DNA of 64,000 bases from Capilliphycus salinus. Lineage in GTDB: Bacteria > Cyanobacteriota > Cyanobacteriia > Cyanobacteriales > Microcoleaceae. This document shows positions 20,364 to 29,678 of the stretch, one piece after another; position 1 is the first letter of the stretch, and each line of letters starts with the position of its first letter. A program made the position numbers and the translations under genes. The stretch is taken from NCBI RefSeq assembly GCF_047276495.1, contig NZ_CP178543.1, positions 1,860,001 through 1,924,000 on the forward strand, in the 5' to 3' direction. A model generated the notes under the pieces. The model worked only from the letters and a program-made list of their open reading frames with translations. It did no database searches and had not been told where the DNA came from.

Positions 20364-22988
20364 TTACTGCACTTTCACCAACTGAACCGGAGGAAGCCGC
20401 TTAAACGTCAACCGTTCATTTTCAACATCTACAAAAATCGTATCGCCATCGTTGAACTCTCCGCGCAAAATTCCCTTAGCGATCTGAGTTTCCAACTCTC
20501 GCTGAATCGCCCGTTTCAACGGACGCGCCCCATAAACCGGATCAAACCCCACTTCTGCCACAAAGTCAATCGCTACATCGGACAATTTTAACGACATTTT
20601 ACGATCACCGAGGCGATCGCGCAAATGCTGAACCTGTAACTGAACAATGTGTTGCAGTTGTTGGCGTTGCAGGGGATGAAAAATAATAATCTCATCAATT
20701 CGGTTGAGAAACTCCGGTCGGAAACTCGTCCGCATCGCATCCATCACCCGACTTCGCATTTCATCGTAGCGACTATCATCACCGGCAACATCGAGAATAT
20801 ACTGAGATCCAATATTACTCGTCATAATAATCACACTATTTTTAAAATCAACGGTGTGACCCTGACTGTCGGTGACGCGACCATCATCGAGAATTTGCAA
20901 CATCACATTAAACACATCGGGATGGGCTTTCTCAATTTCGTCAAACAAGATCACCGCATAGGGACGGCGGCGAATGGCTTCTGTTAACTGACCGCCCTCA
21001 TCGTACCCCACATATCCCGGAGGCGCCCCAATTAACCGGGAAACGGCGTGTTTTTCCATGTATTCGGACATATCAATCCTCACCATCGCCTCTTCGGTAT
21101 CAAACAAATAAGCCGCTAAGGTCTTGGCGAGTTCAGTTTTTCCGACTCCCGTTGGCCCGAGAAAGATAAAACTGGCCACCGGACGTTTCGGGTCCGATAA
21201 CCCGGCCCGCGATCGCTGAATGGCTTCGGCGACGGCGGTGACGGCTTCTTCTTGTCCGATGACTCGCTGATGCAATTCGTTTTCGAGGTTCAGCAGTTTT
21301 TCTTTCTCCGACTCGACCAATTTACTAATCGGAATTCCCGTCCACTTAGAAATAATTTCGGCGATATCGGCTTCGGTTACTTCTTCCCGCAACAGAGTTT
21401 TTCCGCTGGTTTGGGTAGCTTCGAGTTGAGTTTCTGCCGATTGTAACTGCTTTTGCAACTGGGATAATTTGCCATATTTCAACTCGGCCGCCCGGTTAAG
21501 ATCATAATTCCGTTCGGCTTGTTGAATTTCAATATTCACCCGATCAATTTCTTCTTTAATCGACTGAATATGAGTAATCACATTTTTTTCAGAATCCCAC
21601 TGAGCATTTAAAGCGTGCTGTTCTTCTTTGAGATCGGCAAGTTCTTTTTCGAGCTTTTCTAACCGTTCAATTGAAGCGGGATCGCTTTCTTTTTGCAGCG
21701 ATAACCGTTCCATTTCCAGTTGCAAAATTCGGCGGTCAATTTCGTCGAGTTCTTCGGGTTTGGAGGTAATCTCCATTTTTAATTTTGCTGCGGCCTCATC
21801 GACCAAATCAATGGCTTTATCGGGTAAAAAGCGATCGCTAATATAACGAGTAGAAAGGGTGGCGGCCGCAACTAAGGCACTATCAGAAATTTTGACGCCG
21901 TGATGCACTTCATAGCGCTCTTTTAACCCCCGCAAAATCGAGATGGTATCGGCGACATTGGGCTGATCAACATAGACCTGTTGAAAACGCCGTTCTAAGG
22001 CGGCATCTTTTTCGATATATTTGCGATATTCATCCAAGGTTGTCGCTCCAATACAGCGCAATTCTCCGCGAGCTAACATGGGTTTTAATAAGTTGCCGGC
22101 ATCCATTGCGCCTTGGGTTGCACCCGCCCCGACGACGGTGTGAATTTCATCAATAAACAGGATTATTTTTCCTTCAGAATCGGTGACTTCTTTGAGGACT
22201 GCTTTGAGACGTTCTTCAAATTCTCCTCTGAATTTTGCCCCGGCAATTAAGGCACCCATATCTAATGCAATGAGTTGCCGATCTTTGAGAGATTGGGGTA
22301 CATCTCCGGCGACAATTCGTTGAGCGAGTCCTTCGGCGATCGCAGTTTTTCCGACTCCGGGTTCGCCAATTAATACGGGGTTATTTTTGGTTCTGCGGCT
22401 TAAAATTTGAATGGTACGACGAATTTCGTCATCTCGTCCAATGACGGGATCGAGTTTTCCTTGACGGGCGGCTTCGGTGAGATCTCGCCCGTATTTTTCG
22501 AGGGATTGATATTTTCCTTCTGGGTTTTGGTCTGTCACTTTTTGGTTTCCTCGGACTTGAGCGATGGTTTGTTTGAGTTTGGCTTCATTTAGTTTAAATT
22601 CTTGATAGAGGGATTTGCCAAAGCGATCGTCTTGGGTGTAGGCTAAGAGCAAATGTTCGATTGCTATATATTCGTCGGTGTACTCTTTGCGGTAGGCTTC
22701 GGCGCGATCGAGCAGAAGGTCTAAACTGCGACCTAAATAGATGTTTGTGCTGCTTCCTTTGACTTTGGGCTGACGGTTAATGAATGCTTCTACTCGTTCT
22801 CGAAATTGGGGAACGGAAACGCCGGTTTTATTTAATAAGCTGGCGGCGAGTCCTTCTTCACCGAGTAGGGATTTCATTAAGTGTTCGCTTTCTATCTGTT
22901 GTTGTTCGGCTTGTTTGGCGATGTCTGGAGTGCGAACTATTGCTTCCCAAGATTTTTCGGTAAATTTACTTTGATCGGTAGGTTGCAT
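20364..22988 (-). CDS. clpB: ATP-dependent disaggregase chaperone ClpB
   Basis: An 874-aa Hsp100 ATPase that, with DnaK/DnaJ/GrpE, threads aggregated proteins through its hexameric pore. Visible order: N-terminal Clp repeats (1-150), NBD1 with GEPGVGKT near 210 and a DEIH Walker B, a coiled-coil M domain (about 410-530, rich in Leu/Glu/Lys), and NBD2 with GPTGVGKT near 610, FDEIEKAHPD and a C-terminal D2-small domain. The M domain separates ClpB from ClpC/ClpA, and no ClpP-binding IGF/L loop is evident. The length fits the family. Cyanobacteria often carry two clpB genes (clpB1 is the heat-induced one); I cannot tell which this is. The upstream region shows no CIRCE element. The start follows a TTTTTCTCC-type spacer at 22988. 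Confidence 0.95.
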   Translation of the reverse strand: MQPTDQSKFTEKSWEAIVRTPDIAKQAEQQQIESEHLMKSLLGEEGLAASLLNKTGVSVPQFRERVEAFINRQPKVKGSSTNIYLGRSLDLLLDRAEAYRKEYTDEYIAIEHLLLAYTQDDRFGKSLYQEFKLNEAKLKQTIAQVRGNQKVTDQNPEGKYQSLEKYGRDLTEAARQGKLDPVIGRDDEIRRTIQILSRRTKNNPVLIGEPGVGKTAIAEGLAQRIVAGDVPQSLKDRQLIALDMGALIAGAKFRGEFEERLKAVLKEVTDSEGKIILFIDEIHTVVGAGATQGAMDAGNLLKPMLARGELRCIGATTLDEYRKYIEKDAALERRFQQVYVDQPNVADTISILRGLKERYEVHHGVKISDSALVAAATLSTRYISDRFLPDKAIDLVDEAAAKLKMEITSKPEELDEIDRRILQLEMERLSLQKESDPASIERLEKLEKELADLKEEQHALNAQWDSEKNVITHIQSIKEEIDRVNIEIQQAERNYDLNRAAELKYGKLSQLQKQLQSAETQLEATQTSGKTLLREEVTEADIAEIISKWTGIPISKLVESEKEKLLNLENELHQRVIGQEEAVTAVAEAIQRSRAGLSDPKRPVASFIFLGPTGVGKTELAKTLAAYLFDTEEAMVRIDMSEYMEKHAVSRLIGAPPGYVGYDEGGQLTEAIRRRPYAVILFDEIEKAHPDVFNVMLQILDDGRVTDSQGHTVDFKNSVIIMTSNIGSQYILDVAGDDSRYDEMRSRVMDAMRTSFRPEFLNRIDEIIIFHPLQRQQLQHIVQLQVQHLRDRLGDRKMSLKLSDVAIDFVAEVGFDPVYGARPLKRAIQRELETQIAKGILRGEFNDGDTIFVDVENERLTFKRLPPVQLVKVQ

Positions 22989-23350
22989 TGATTTTTTTCT
23001 CCTTTTTTTGAATAGATTGGAGTAAATTTTTTAGGGAACGTTTGGTTATAACGCTAAAATTTATTGAGTTGAATTTGCGGGGTTCACCAAATAGATGGAT
23101 CAGGACTCAAGCCGTTGATTTGAGAGTATTTATAGAGGTGAACTTTCGCAAGAAAATCATTAATCTATTTTCCGAACGTTTGACTTCCCGTTGAGAATTA
23201 GGAGATTCAAAAAGAATGACCTAGAAATTTACTCAATTGACGACTCTTAAACTGTAGCTTACCTCGAAACCGGGTTCTTTACAATGTTCCTCCCCTCCGG
23301 GGTACGGATCACCGCAGTCCTCTGTGAACAGTCTGAGAATTATTTGTCGG
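22989..23350. other. Intergenic region upstream of clpB
   Basis: Contains no supported ORF. A short inverted repeat (GTTCACC at 23082-23088 and GGTGAAC at 23137-23143) lies about 100 bp upstream of clpB and might be an operator. No heat-shock promoter consensus is obvious. Confidence 0.25.
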
Positions 23351-25069
23351 TTATGCTTTGACATGAACGGGTAGCCAAACGGTAAAGGTCGATCCTTTTC
23401 CAACTTCGCTTTCGACGGTAATTCCACCGCCTAATATTTCGCACAAGCGTTGACTGATCGCGAGTCCCAAGCCGGTTCCCCCGAAGCGTTTTGTGGTGGA
23501 AGCATCGGCTTGAGTAAAGGCTTTAAAAATGACTTTTTGTTGTTCTTCGCTCATCCCAATTCCGGTATCTTTGACCTGAAAAATGAGATATTGTTGCATT
23601 TGATTGGTTCCAAAACGACTTTTGCTTGAAGAGGTGTTTCGGCGAGTGGATGGGGGTTTGGTTTTGACCCGTTTAACGGAGATGGTAATCACACCATTTT
23701 CAGTAAATTTACAAGCGTTACTGAGTAAGTTTAAAAGGATTTGTCGAACTTTGGGTAAATCGGCGTACATCCGACCAATTTCATTTTTGGTTTCTATTTT
23801 AATGACGTTTCGGTTCTTTTCAGCCAGGGGTTTGGCGGTGGTTACGACGTCTTGAAGTAATTGTTCTTCGACTGCAAAATCTTCGAGATAAAGGGTAACG
23901 TGACCGGCTTCGATTTTGGAAATATCGAGGATATCGCTAATCATATCTCGCAGATGTTTTCCGGCGGTTTGAATTTTTTCTAAGTCGGGTAGAAAGTCTT
24001 CATAACCGAGATCGTCCGCTTCATCGTGCAGCATTTCGCTATAACCAATGATCGCGTTTAATGGGGTTCTAAGTTCGTGGCTCATGTTCGCTAAAAATAC
24101 ACTTTTAGAACGGTTGGCAGATTCGGCTAAAAATTTGGCTTTTTCGAGTTCTTCGGTGTATTCTGCGACTCTTTGAATCAGATGATTTAAGGCGTCGGTG
24201 AGTTCTCCGATTTCGTCTTCGGTTGTCACCGGAATTTGTATGGCAAAGTCTGATTCCTCCCCGACTTGATTGGCGACTTTGATCATGGTTCCGATGGGAT
24301 ATGCGATCACCCAACTGATATAAACGGCTAAGACTAACCCGATAAATGCTGCAATTAACAGGCTAAAAAATATAATTTGATTTCCGAGAGTTTCTGCTTT
24401 TTCGCTGGCTTTTAATCCTTGACCGACGCGGTTTTCTAAACTGACCGTGAGCGCGATTGATTCTTCGGATAAATTATATAAGTTTTGAGCTTCCGGACTC
24501 TGACTAAACTGAATTAAAGCGTTTCGCAGTTGTTGTTGGGTTGTGGGGGCGCTTCTGCCGAGTTCGATTCGCTGTAAAATCTGTTCTAGATTTTGGGCGT
24601 AGACTTGTAGATTGTCCGTGTAGTTTTGGGAGATTTCTTGCAGTTGTAAATAATCGTTTTGAACGCCTTCATTTTCGGTTTTTGGAACAAATTTAAGCTG
24701 TTGAAGTTGACGGTTTATTTCAAAAATTCCCGAACGAATGGCGGAAATATCGCCCGAAATCGACGTGGGTGAATCGATTAATCCGACCAATTCTTCTTGG
24801 TTGGATTTGAGTTCAAAGACGTTGTGATTAATCCGAATTAAAACTTGCGCTTTTTCTTGATCGATAGGAAACTGATCTTTGAACTTTCCTTTGTAGTATC
24901 CTTCGACAATAAAGCTTGTGATTGCACCTAACATTGCAATTCCAATCACCACCGCATAGCCCAAGCCGATTTTTTGCCGAATACCTAGACGATGGAATAA
25001 CGACAGTTGTAACCCGACGACTCCTGTCGGGCGAGCGTGAGGGTTGTGAGTTTTGGCGCTTAGAGACAT
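23351..25069 (-). CDS. Membrane sensor histidine kinase (HAMP-HisKA-HATPase)
   Basis: A 572-aa sensor. A cytoplasmic N-terminus of about 33 residues precedes TM1 (about 35-58). A mostly helical extracytoplasmic domain of about 165 residues follows, resembling four-helix-bundle (CHASE3-like) sensors, then TM2 (about 226-252), a HAMP linker, a short coiled coil, HisKA with NMSHELRTPLNAIIGYSEML (phospho-acceptor His331), and a HATPase with N box LLSNACKFTENG, DTGIGM and GGTGLGLAISQRL. There is no receiver domain, so the partner regulator is elsewhere. The gene is monocistronic and divergent from the DUF937-like gene. The ligand is unknown. Confidence 0.92.
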   Translation of the reverse strand: MSLSAKTHNPHARPTGVVGLQLSLFHRLGIRQKIGLGYAVVIGIAMLGAITSFIVEGYYKGKFKDQFPIDQEKAQVLIRINHNVFELKSNQEELVGLIDSPTSISGDISAIRSGIFEINRQLQQLKFVPKTENEGVQNDYLQLQEISQNYTDNLQVYAQNLEQILQRIELGRSAPTTQQQLRNALIQFSQSPEAQNLYNLSEESIALTVSLENRVGQGLKASEKAETLGNQIIFFSLLIAAFIGLVLAVYISWVIAYPIGTMIKVANQVGEESDFAIQIPVTTEDEIGELTDALNHLIQRVAEYTEELEKAKFLAESANRSKSVFLANMSHELRTPLNAIIGYSEMLHDEADDLGYEDFLPDLEKIQTAGKHLRDMISDILDISKIEAGHVTLYLEDFAVEEQLLQDVVTTAKPLAEKNRNVIKIETKNEIGRMYADLPKVRQILLNLLSNACKFTENGVITISVKRVKTKPPSTRRNTSSSKSRFGTNQMQQYLIFQVKDTGIGMSEEQQKVIFKAFTQADASTTKRFGGTGLGLAISQRLCEILGGGITVESEVGKGSTFTVWLPVHVKA

Positions 25070-25353
25070 CCGTGAGGTTGCAATCAGCTTGAAAGAATTA
25101 TTTTAATTTTAAGTCAGTTCAGAGCGATCGATGGGATTAAAAACAGATTTCGACTGAAAAACCGTATTAATACCCAACTTTAGGCTGATGACAGACAACA
25201 CCCGGAGGGATAACGAGTTGATGTAGGGATTGGGTCAATTGTAGCAAGTCTTGTCGGTGGAAACAAATTTTACCCGATGTTGCTTTGATGAGCCGAACGA
25301 ATAGGGTAAACTATTGTTAATAAGTTCAAGTCCGTTAATTGCTTTGGAATCTT

Positions 25354-25881
25354 ATGGGACTTTTTGATCAAATTGTTGGCGCTTTGAGCGATCCGAACCG
25401 AGAGGCGAGTAACTCTCAGCTTGATGACATTTTAAATACGGTACAGCAGCTTAGTAATAATCAGGGGGTTTCCTCCCAGGCGACTCAAGCGGCGTTATCC
25501 GTTTTGGGTGGCTATGTTCGTTCTGCTTTGCAACAGAAGCGGACAAGCGAGGGAAATGACTCCGTGCAGTCTTTTGTTAATCACTATAGCGGCACGGGGA
25601 CTAATCCTCAAGCGGTGGCTTCGTTATTTTCTCCCCAACAACAGGCGCAGGTGGCGCAGGCCATTTCTAGCCGGACTGGTATTGATGCGACGATGATTCA
25701 AAGTCTATTACCCAGTTTAGTTCCTTTGGTGTTGAATTTGTTAAAAACCGGAAATTCGACTCAAAATCCTCAACGGGGTTCTAATACGGTTCTCAGTAGC
25801 TTTTTAGATGCGGATGGAGATGGGGATGTCGATGTGGCTGATGCGATGCGGTTAGCCGGACAATATTTGAAGAAGCCTTGA
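25354..25881 (+). CDS. DUF937-like protein with C-terminal EF-hand-like calcium loop
   Basis: The protein starts MGLFDQIVGALSDPN, which matches the usual beginning of DUF937-type proteins. The frame can be extended to a TTG at 25339, but the ATG at 25354 fits better. It is helical and Gln/Ser-rich, with SQATQAALSVLGGYVRSAL and SLLPSLVPLVLNLL, then a C-terminal DADGDGDVDVAD loop that has the Asp spacing of a single EF-hand or dockerin-like Ca site, followed by a helix. About 175 aa. The function of this family is unknown. A highly conserved 86-bp intergenic repeat begins 22 bp after the stop. Confidence 0.8.
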   Translation: MGLFDQIVGALSDPNREASNSQLDDILNTVQQLSNNQGVSSQATQAALSVLGGYVRSALQQKRTSEGNDSVQSFVNHYSGTGTNPQAVASLFSPQQQAQVAQAISSRTGIDATMIQSLLPSLVPLVLNLLKTGNSTQNPQRGSNTVLSSFLDADGDGDVDVADAMRLAGQYLKKP

Positions 25882-25902
25882 TTCAATAATTGATAATTAA
25901 TT

Positions 25903-25988
25903 ATTTTTCTTTTTTCTCCTTGAAAGGAGAGGTCTTAAACCTCATTAATTAATGATCAATTATCAATTGTCAATTATCCATTGATAAC
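25903..25988 (+). repeat. 86-bp intergenic repeat, copy 1
   Basis: Identical over 86 bp, in opposite orientation, to 53513-53598. It contains nested palindromes (CTCCTT/AAGGAG, GAGGTCT/AAACCTC-like, ATTAATTAAT) and AATTGATAATTG-type motifs common in cyanobacterial intergenic repeats. Its place just after a stop codon suggests a mobile hairpin element. Confidence 0.9.
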
Positions 25989-26066
25989 GGCATTTGTCAA
26001 CCGGATGTTTATCGGGGAAATTGTTTACTTTTCCCGCAGTTTTTATGGAATTGAGTGTGAATAGAA

Positions 26067-26360
26067 ATGGTGATTGAATGGTTACAGTTGAAAGTTCCTC
26101 GGGAAAAATGGGAAGCTTTTCTCAAGCGGGATGAGGAAGTTTGGACTCAAGGACTCAAACGGTATCCGGGTTTTATTGGAAAAGAAACTTGGATCGATCC
26201 GCAAAAAGAAGAAATTGTCTTGGTCATTCGTTGGGAAACTCGCGAACAATGGAAGTCTATTCCTCTGGAGGACTTGGAGGCTTTAGATCGGCAAATGGGT
26301 GATTTACAAATGCCAATTGTTAACAGTTACGAATACCAAGTTCGGAAATTTTTACATTAG
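26067..26360 (+). CDS. TIGR03792 family protein (small ABM-like cyanobacterial protein)
   Basis: A 97-aa protein with VIEWLQLKVPREKWEAFLKRD at the start (the first 20 of these residues are the family signature), then FIGKETWIDPQ and VLVIRWETREQWKSIP. The pattern fits the ferredoxin-like dimeric alpha/beta barrel fold of the antibiotic-biosynthesis-monooxygenase superfamily, but no biochemical role is known. The length is typical. It stands alone, converging with a 44-aa membrane peptide gene. Confidence 0.85.
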   Translation: MVIEWLQLKVPREKWEAFLKRDEEVWTQGLKRYPGFIGKETWIDPQKEEIVLVIRWETREQWKSIPLEDLEALDRQMGDLQMPIVNSYEYQVRKFLH

Positions 26361-26374
26361 GATTCGGGTGGGTT

Positions 26375-26509
26375 TTAACTGAATTTGGAGATTAAAGCCA
26401 AAACAAAATTAAAACTTAAAAACCCAACCCCAATTACTAATAACACAAAGGTTGTTACACTCAAAATGGGTCGGATTTTCTCGAAAAAACTGGGATTTTC
26501 AGGTTTCAT
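26375..26509 (-). CDS. Small single-pass membrane protein (44 aa)
   Basis: An ATG at 26509 opens a 44-codon frame starting MKPENPSFFEKIRPILSVTT, followed by a 22-residue hydrophobic segment (FVLLVIGVGFLSFNFVLALI) and SKFS. A charged N-terminus followed by one membrane helix is typical of real small membrane proteins. It ends 15 bp from the stop of the convergent TIGR03792 gene. There is no clear Shine-Dalgarno sequence. I do not recognise it as a photosystem subunit. Confidence 0.6.
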   Translation of the reverse strand: MKPENPSFFEKIRPILSVTTFVLLVIGVGFLSFNFVLALISKFS

Positions 26510-26720
26510 TGGGCAAATAAAATTAGGTTAAAGGATAATCGAACTGGTGTTTGAGTTGATGCTCGCTAACGGGTGGCTTCAACGGGTGGAAATTTATATT
26601 TGAACTTCCGTATCGATTTTAGGCATAGACATCTCCGGCAAATTAAACTAGGTTAGAGACAGCTTCTTTTTCGACATCTACTCAACCGCCTTTAGTCCTC
26701 ATACTATCGAGATCAAGACC

Positions 26721-27548
26721 ATGTTTCCTGAACTCTCCGAGCGCGAACAACGGCGATCGCATCCAATCCCGAATCAGGCTATGCCTCCATCCCATTCTAA
26801 TTCTTCAGGTGCAGTTGTGCAGAAACTCAAACAACGACACTGGTTGGAACTAGCAGAATACATTTCTTTACTCAGTTCTGCGGTGGGTTCGGTGGTGGTC
26901 GCCCTCTCAGGTCAAGCTTTCTACGGTGTCGCCCCTTTAACGGTAGCCCTCTCGCTCAATGTTGCCAACCGCTACCGAGTCGAACAGCAAGTTGAACGCT
27001 GTCAGCAAGAGGTTGCAGAAGTTCACCAGTCGATGAACCAGCTTGAAAGCAATGCAGTCCGAGCCGTTTGGCTGATCCGACAACAGCTAACAGCGGAGAT
27101 CGCCGCCCTGCGAGAGAAACAGGAACAACTTCCCGATCAGGACTCCCTGGAAACCACTTACCGGGCCAAGCAGGTCGCCATTTTAACTGAAAATGTTTCT
27201 TCTATTCAGGATAACATTTCGATAGCGCTCGAAGAAATGCGACAACAATTGCATCAAGAAATTGCCACAACTCAACAGCATTTGCAGGGTGTTAACGGAC
27301 AAGTTTATGAAATTCAACAGGCGATCGCCGCCCTGCAAAAAGGACAACCCATTCCGCCTTATCAACCGGATGTTGATCTCGGACAACTGCAAGCCCAACT
27401 CAATCAATTGTCTTACGAACACCAAGAAATCATCAAACCTCATCTCAAGCGTTTGATTCTTGCTATTAAGCAACTCCAAACGGTTTACAATAGACCTTTA
27501 CCCCGGCCGCCCAAACCTTTATCAAAAGAACCGATTCAAGAAAATTGA
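26721..27548 (+). CDS. Hypothetical membrane-anchored coiled-coil protein
   Basis: A 275-aa protein. Residues 1-40 are polar. About 43-85 contain two hydrophobic stretches (ISLLSSAVGSVVVALSG and FYGVAPLTVALSLNVA) that could form a hairpin in the membrane. About 85-245 is a long Gln/Glu-rich coiled coil (VEQQVERCQQEVAEVHQSMN), and the tail is Pro-rich (RPLPRPPKPLSK). Similar proteins are common in cyanobacteria but have no assigned role. It lies 146 bp upstream of the translocator gene on the same strand, so co-transcription is possible. Confidence 0.75.
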   Translation: MFPELSEREQRRSHPIPNQAMPPSHSNSSGAVVQKLKQRHWLELAEYISLLSSAVGSVVVALSGQAFYGVAPLTVALSLNVANRYRVEQQVERCQQEVAEVHQSMNQLESNAVRAVWLIRQQLTAEIAALREKQEQLPDQDSLETTYRAKQVAILTENVSSIQDNISIALEEMRQQLHQEIATTQQHLQGVNGQVYEIQQAIAALQKGQPIPPYQPDVDLGQLQAQLNQLSYEHQEIIKPHLKRLILAIKQLQTVYNRPLPRPPKPLSKEPIQEN

Positions 27549-27694
27549 ACTCCCAAAACGGTCTGTAAAAAAAGGGGAGTAAAAAGCCTGAAATTGCGGC
27601 TCAAGTTTCAATCAAAATCCGTCAAAAAAAATTTTTTGGCATTCGTTGTCAAATCGACGTATTCTTGATCTTGAATAATAAAATCCTTGAGTAT

Positions 27695-29395
27695 ATGCAG
27701 CTTGCCAAACTACCCTTGCTGGGATTAAAATTATCCCTGTTAATATTGATAGGAACTCCGGCGCTAAGTTTAGCTCAAATTCCTCAGCCCATTAACCCCC
27801 CCGAACCCCTTCCCACGCCGATCCCCATTCCTCAACCTTCTCCTCCCCCTCCTTTGGAGGTCGAACCCCCGGTTGTTCCTCCGACGCCTGAAGAACTTCC
27901 TGGTATTCCGGATACGATTATTATTGAACGGTTTGAGTTTATTGGAAATACCGCTTATACTGATGCAGAATTAGCAGAAATTACGGCTGAATTTGTGGGT
28001 CGTGAGATTACGTTTGCTGAACTTTTGCAAGCCGAAGCGGCGGTAACTCAATTTTACACTGAGTCGGGTTTTGTTAACTCTGGAGCGATTATTCCAGCAG
28101 GTCAAAATCTGATAGATGGGGTAATCACAATTCGATTGCTTGAAGGCGGTTTAGAAGAAATTAATGTCACCGGAACCGGACGTTTAAGACCGAGTTATGT
28201 GAGCAGTCGCATCGCGATCGCAACGAAAACCCCTTTAAATGTTAACCGTTTATTGACCGCTTTACAACTGTTACAACTCGACCCATTAATTGAAAATATT
28301 TCTGCGGAATTGGCTGCGGGTTCCCGTCCGGAATTAAGCGTTTTAACGGTCACGGTAACGCCTGCTGATCCGTTTAGTGTAGACTTAATTGCTGATAATG
28401 GTCGCATTCCCAGTGTGGGAAGTTTTCGTCGGGGTTTGAGTGTCACTCATTTGAATTTGTTGGGCTTTGGCGATCGCATTAATACGGCTTATACGAATAC
28501 CGATGGTAGCGATCGCTATGATATCAACTATACTTTTCCCATTAATGCCCGCAATGGTACAATTCGTTTTGATTATTATGGTACCAATTCAGAAGTGATC
28601 GAAGAACCATTTGATCGCCTCGATATTACGGGAGATTCGGATCGGTTTGGTTTAACCTTTCGTCAACCGATTTATCAAACTCCCATTCGAGATATTGCTG
28701 TTGGTTTAACCCTATCGCGAGAAAATAGCCAAACGACGATTTTAGGAGAAGAAGAACCGCTTTCTGTGGGTGCCGAAGAAGATGGAAGTACGAAAATTTC
28801 AGCGATTCGTTTGTTTCAAGAATATACTCAAAGAACTTCGCGATCGGTGTTGGCGGCGCGATCGCAATTTAGTTTAGGAGTGGGTGCGTTTGATGCGACA
28901 ATTAATGATCAACCGCCCGATAGTCGATTTTTTAATTGGCGGGGTCAGGGTCAATATGTGCGATTATTAGCCCCAGATACGTTGTTAGTGGTGCGATCGG
29001 ATATACAATTATCAACCCGAGCGTTAGTACCGTTAGAACAGTTTCCGTTGGGGGGTTATCAAAGCGTTCGTGGCTATCGTCAGGATGTTTTATTAACGGA
29101 TAATGGTGTATTTTTCTCGGCTGAGGTTTTGTTTCCTATTGCTCGGTTTGGGGAAGGAAATGTTTTGCAAATTGTGCCGTTTTTTGATGTGGGTCGCGGT
29201 TGGAATATTGAGGAGGAAGCCAGCCAAGAAAATGATACGATTGCGGGGGCGGGATTGGGTGTACAATTGCGTTTAGGAGATCGGTTTAACGCTCGAATTG
29301 ATTATGGCATTCCGTTCAATGAAGTTGATGATAGAGACGAAAATTCTTTACAAGAAGCGGGGGTTTATTTTTCTGTGACCTATACGCCGTTTTAG
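27695..29395 (+). CDS. FhaC/ShlB/HecB-type outer-membrane translocator (TpsB)
   Basis: The ATG at 27695 gives a signal peptide (MQLAKLPLLGLKLSLLILIG ending in SLAQ). The TTG at 27665 would add 10 odd residues before it. Next come a Pro-rich linker, POTRA_2 (IIERFEFIGNTAYTDAEL, about 85-160), a second POTRA (EEINVTGTGRLRPSYV), and a 16-strand-type barrel of about 350 residues with the conserved L6 loop motif VRGYR in GGYQSVRGYRQDVLL. It ends in a hydrophobic beta strand finishing with Phe (SVTYTPF), the BAM recognition signature. Role: exports TPS-domain proteins across the outer membrane. The likely substrate here is 8312-12577, though other substrates elsewhere are possible. Confidence 0.92.
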   Translation: MQLAKLPLLGLKLSLLILIGTPALSLAQIPQPINPPEPLPTPIPIPQPSPPPPLEVEPPVVPPTPEELPGIPDTIIIERFEFIGNTAYTDAELAEITAEFVGREITFAELLQAEAAVTQFYTESGFVNSGAIIPAGQNLIDGVITIRLLEGGLEEINVTGTGRLRPSYVSSRIAIATKTPLNVNRLLTALQLLQLDPLIENISAELAAGSRPELSVLTVTVTPADPFSVDLIADNGRIPSVGSFRRGLSVTHLNLLGFGDRINTAYTNTDGSDRYDINYTFPINARNGTIRFDYYGTNSEVIEEPFDRLDITGDSDRFGLTFRQPIYQTPIRDIAVGLTLSRENSQTTILGEEEPLSVGAEEDGSTKISAIRLFQEYTQRTSRSVLAARSQFSLGVGAFDATINDQPPDSRFFNWRGQGQYVRLLAPDTLLVVRSDIQLSTRALVPLEQFPLGGYQSVRGYRQDVLLTDNGVFFSAEVLFPIARFGEGNVLQIVPFFDVGRGWNIEEEASQENDTIAGAGLGVQLRLGDRFNARIDYGIPFNEVDDRDENSLQEAGVYFSVTYTPF

Positions 29396-29411
29396 CCAAT
29401 AGCAGAAGCGG

Positions 29412-29626
29412 GGTTTACAGTCACCAGTCACCAGTCACCAGTCACCAGTTATTAGAGTTGTCAGTTTTCAGTAACTTCTGACGACTGACATCACGACTTC
29501 TGACGACTGACATCACGACTTCTGACCTCACGACTTCTGACTTCTGCCTTTTGCCTGTCCCCTGTCCCCTGTTCCCTGTTCCCTATTCACTGGTGACTGG
29601 TGACTGGTGACTGGTGACTGTAAACC
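29412..29626. repeat. Foldback element: 38-bp perfect inverted repeats built of a 7-bp tandem repeat
   Basis: The left arm 29412-29449 and right arm 29589-29626 are perfect 38-bp reverse complements. Each consists of GGTTTA plus four CAGTCAC heptamers. The 139-bp centre holds repeated GACTTCTGAC/CATCAC and CCTGTCCC/CCTGTTCC runs. It resembles cyanobacterial short tandemly repeated repetitive sequences arranged as a MITE-like foldback. It begins 17 bp after the tpsB stop. Confidence 0.9.
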
Positions 29627-29678
29627 GTTATCCCAGAGGGGTTTTAGGAAAATTTAAGAAAAAATCCTGATGAGAGTA

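Noticed and set aside
23082..23143. CIRCE-type heat-shock operator upstream of clpB
   Set aside because: The only inverted repeat seen (GTTCACC/GGTGAAC) does not match CIRCE.
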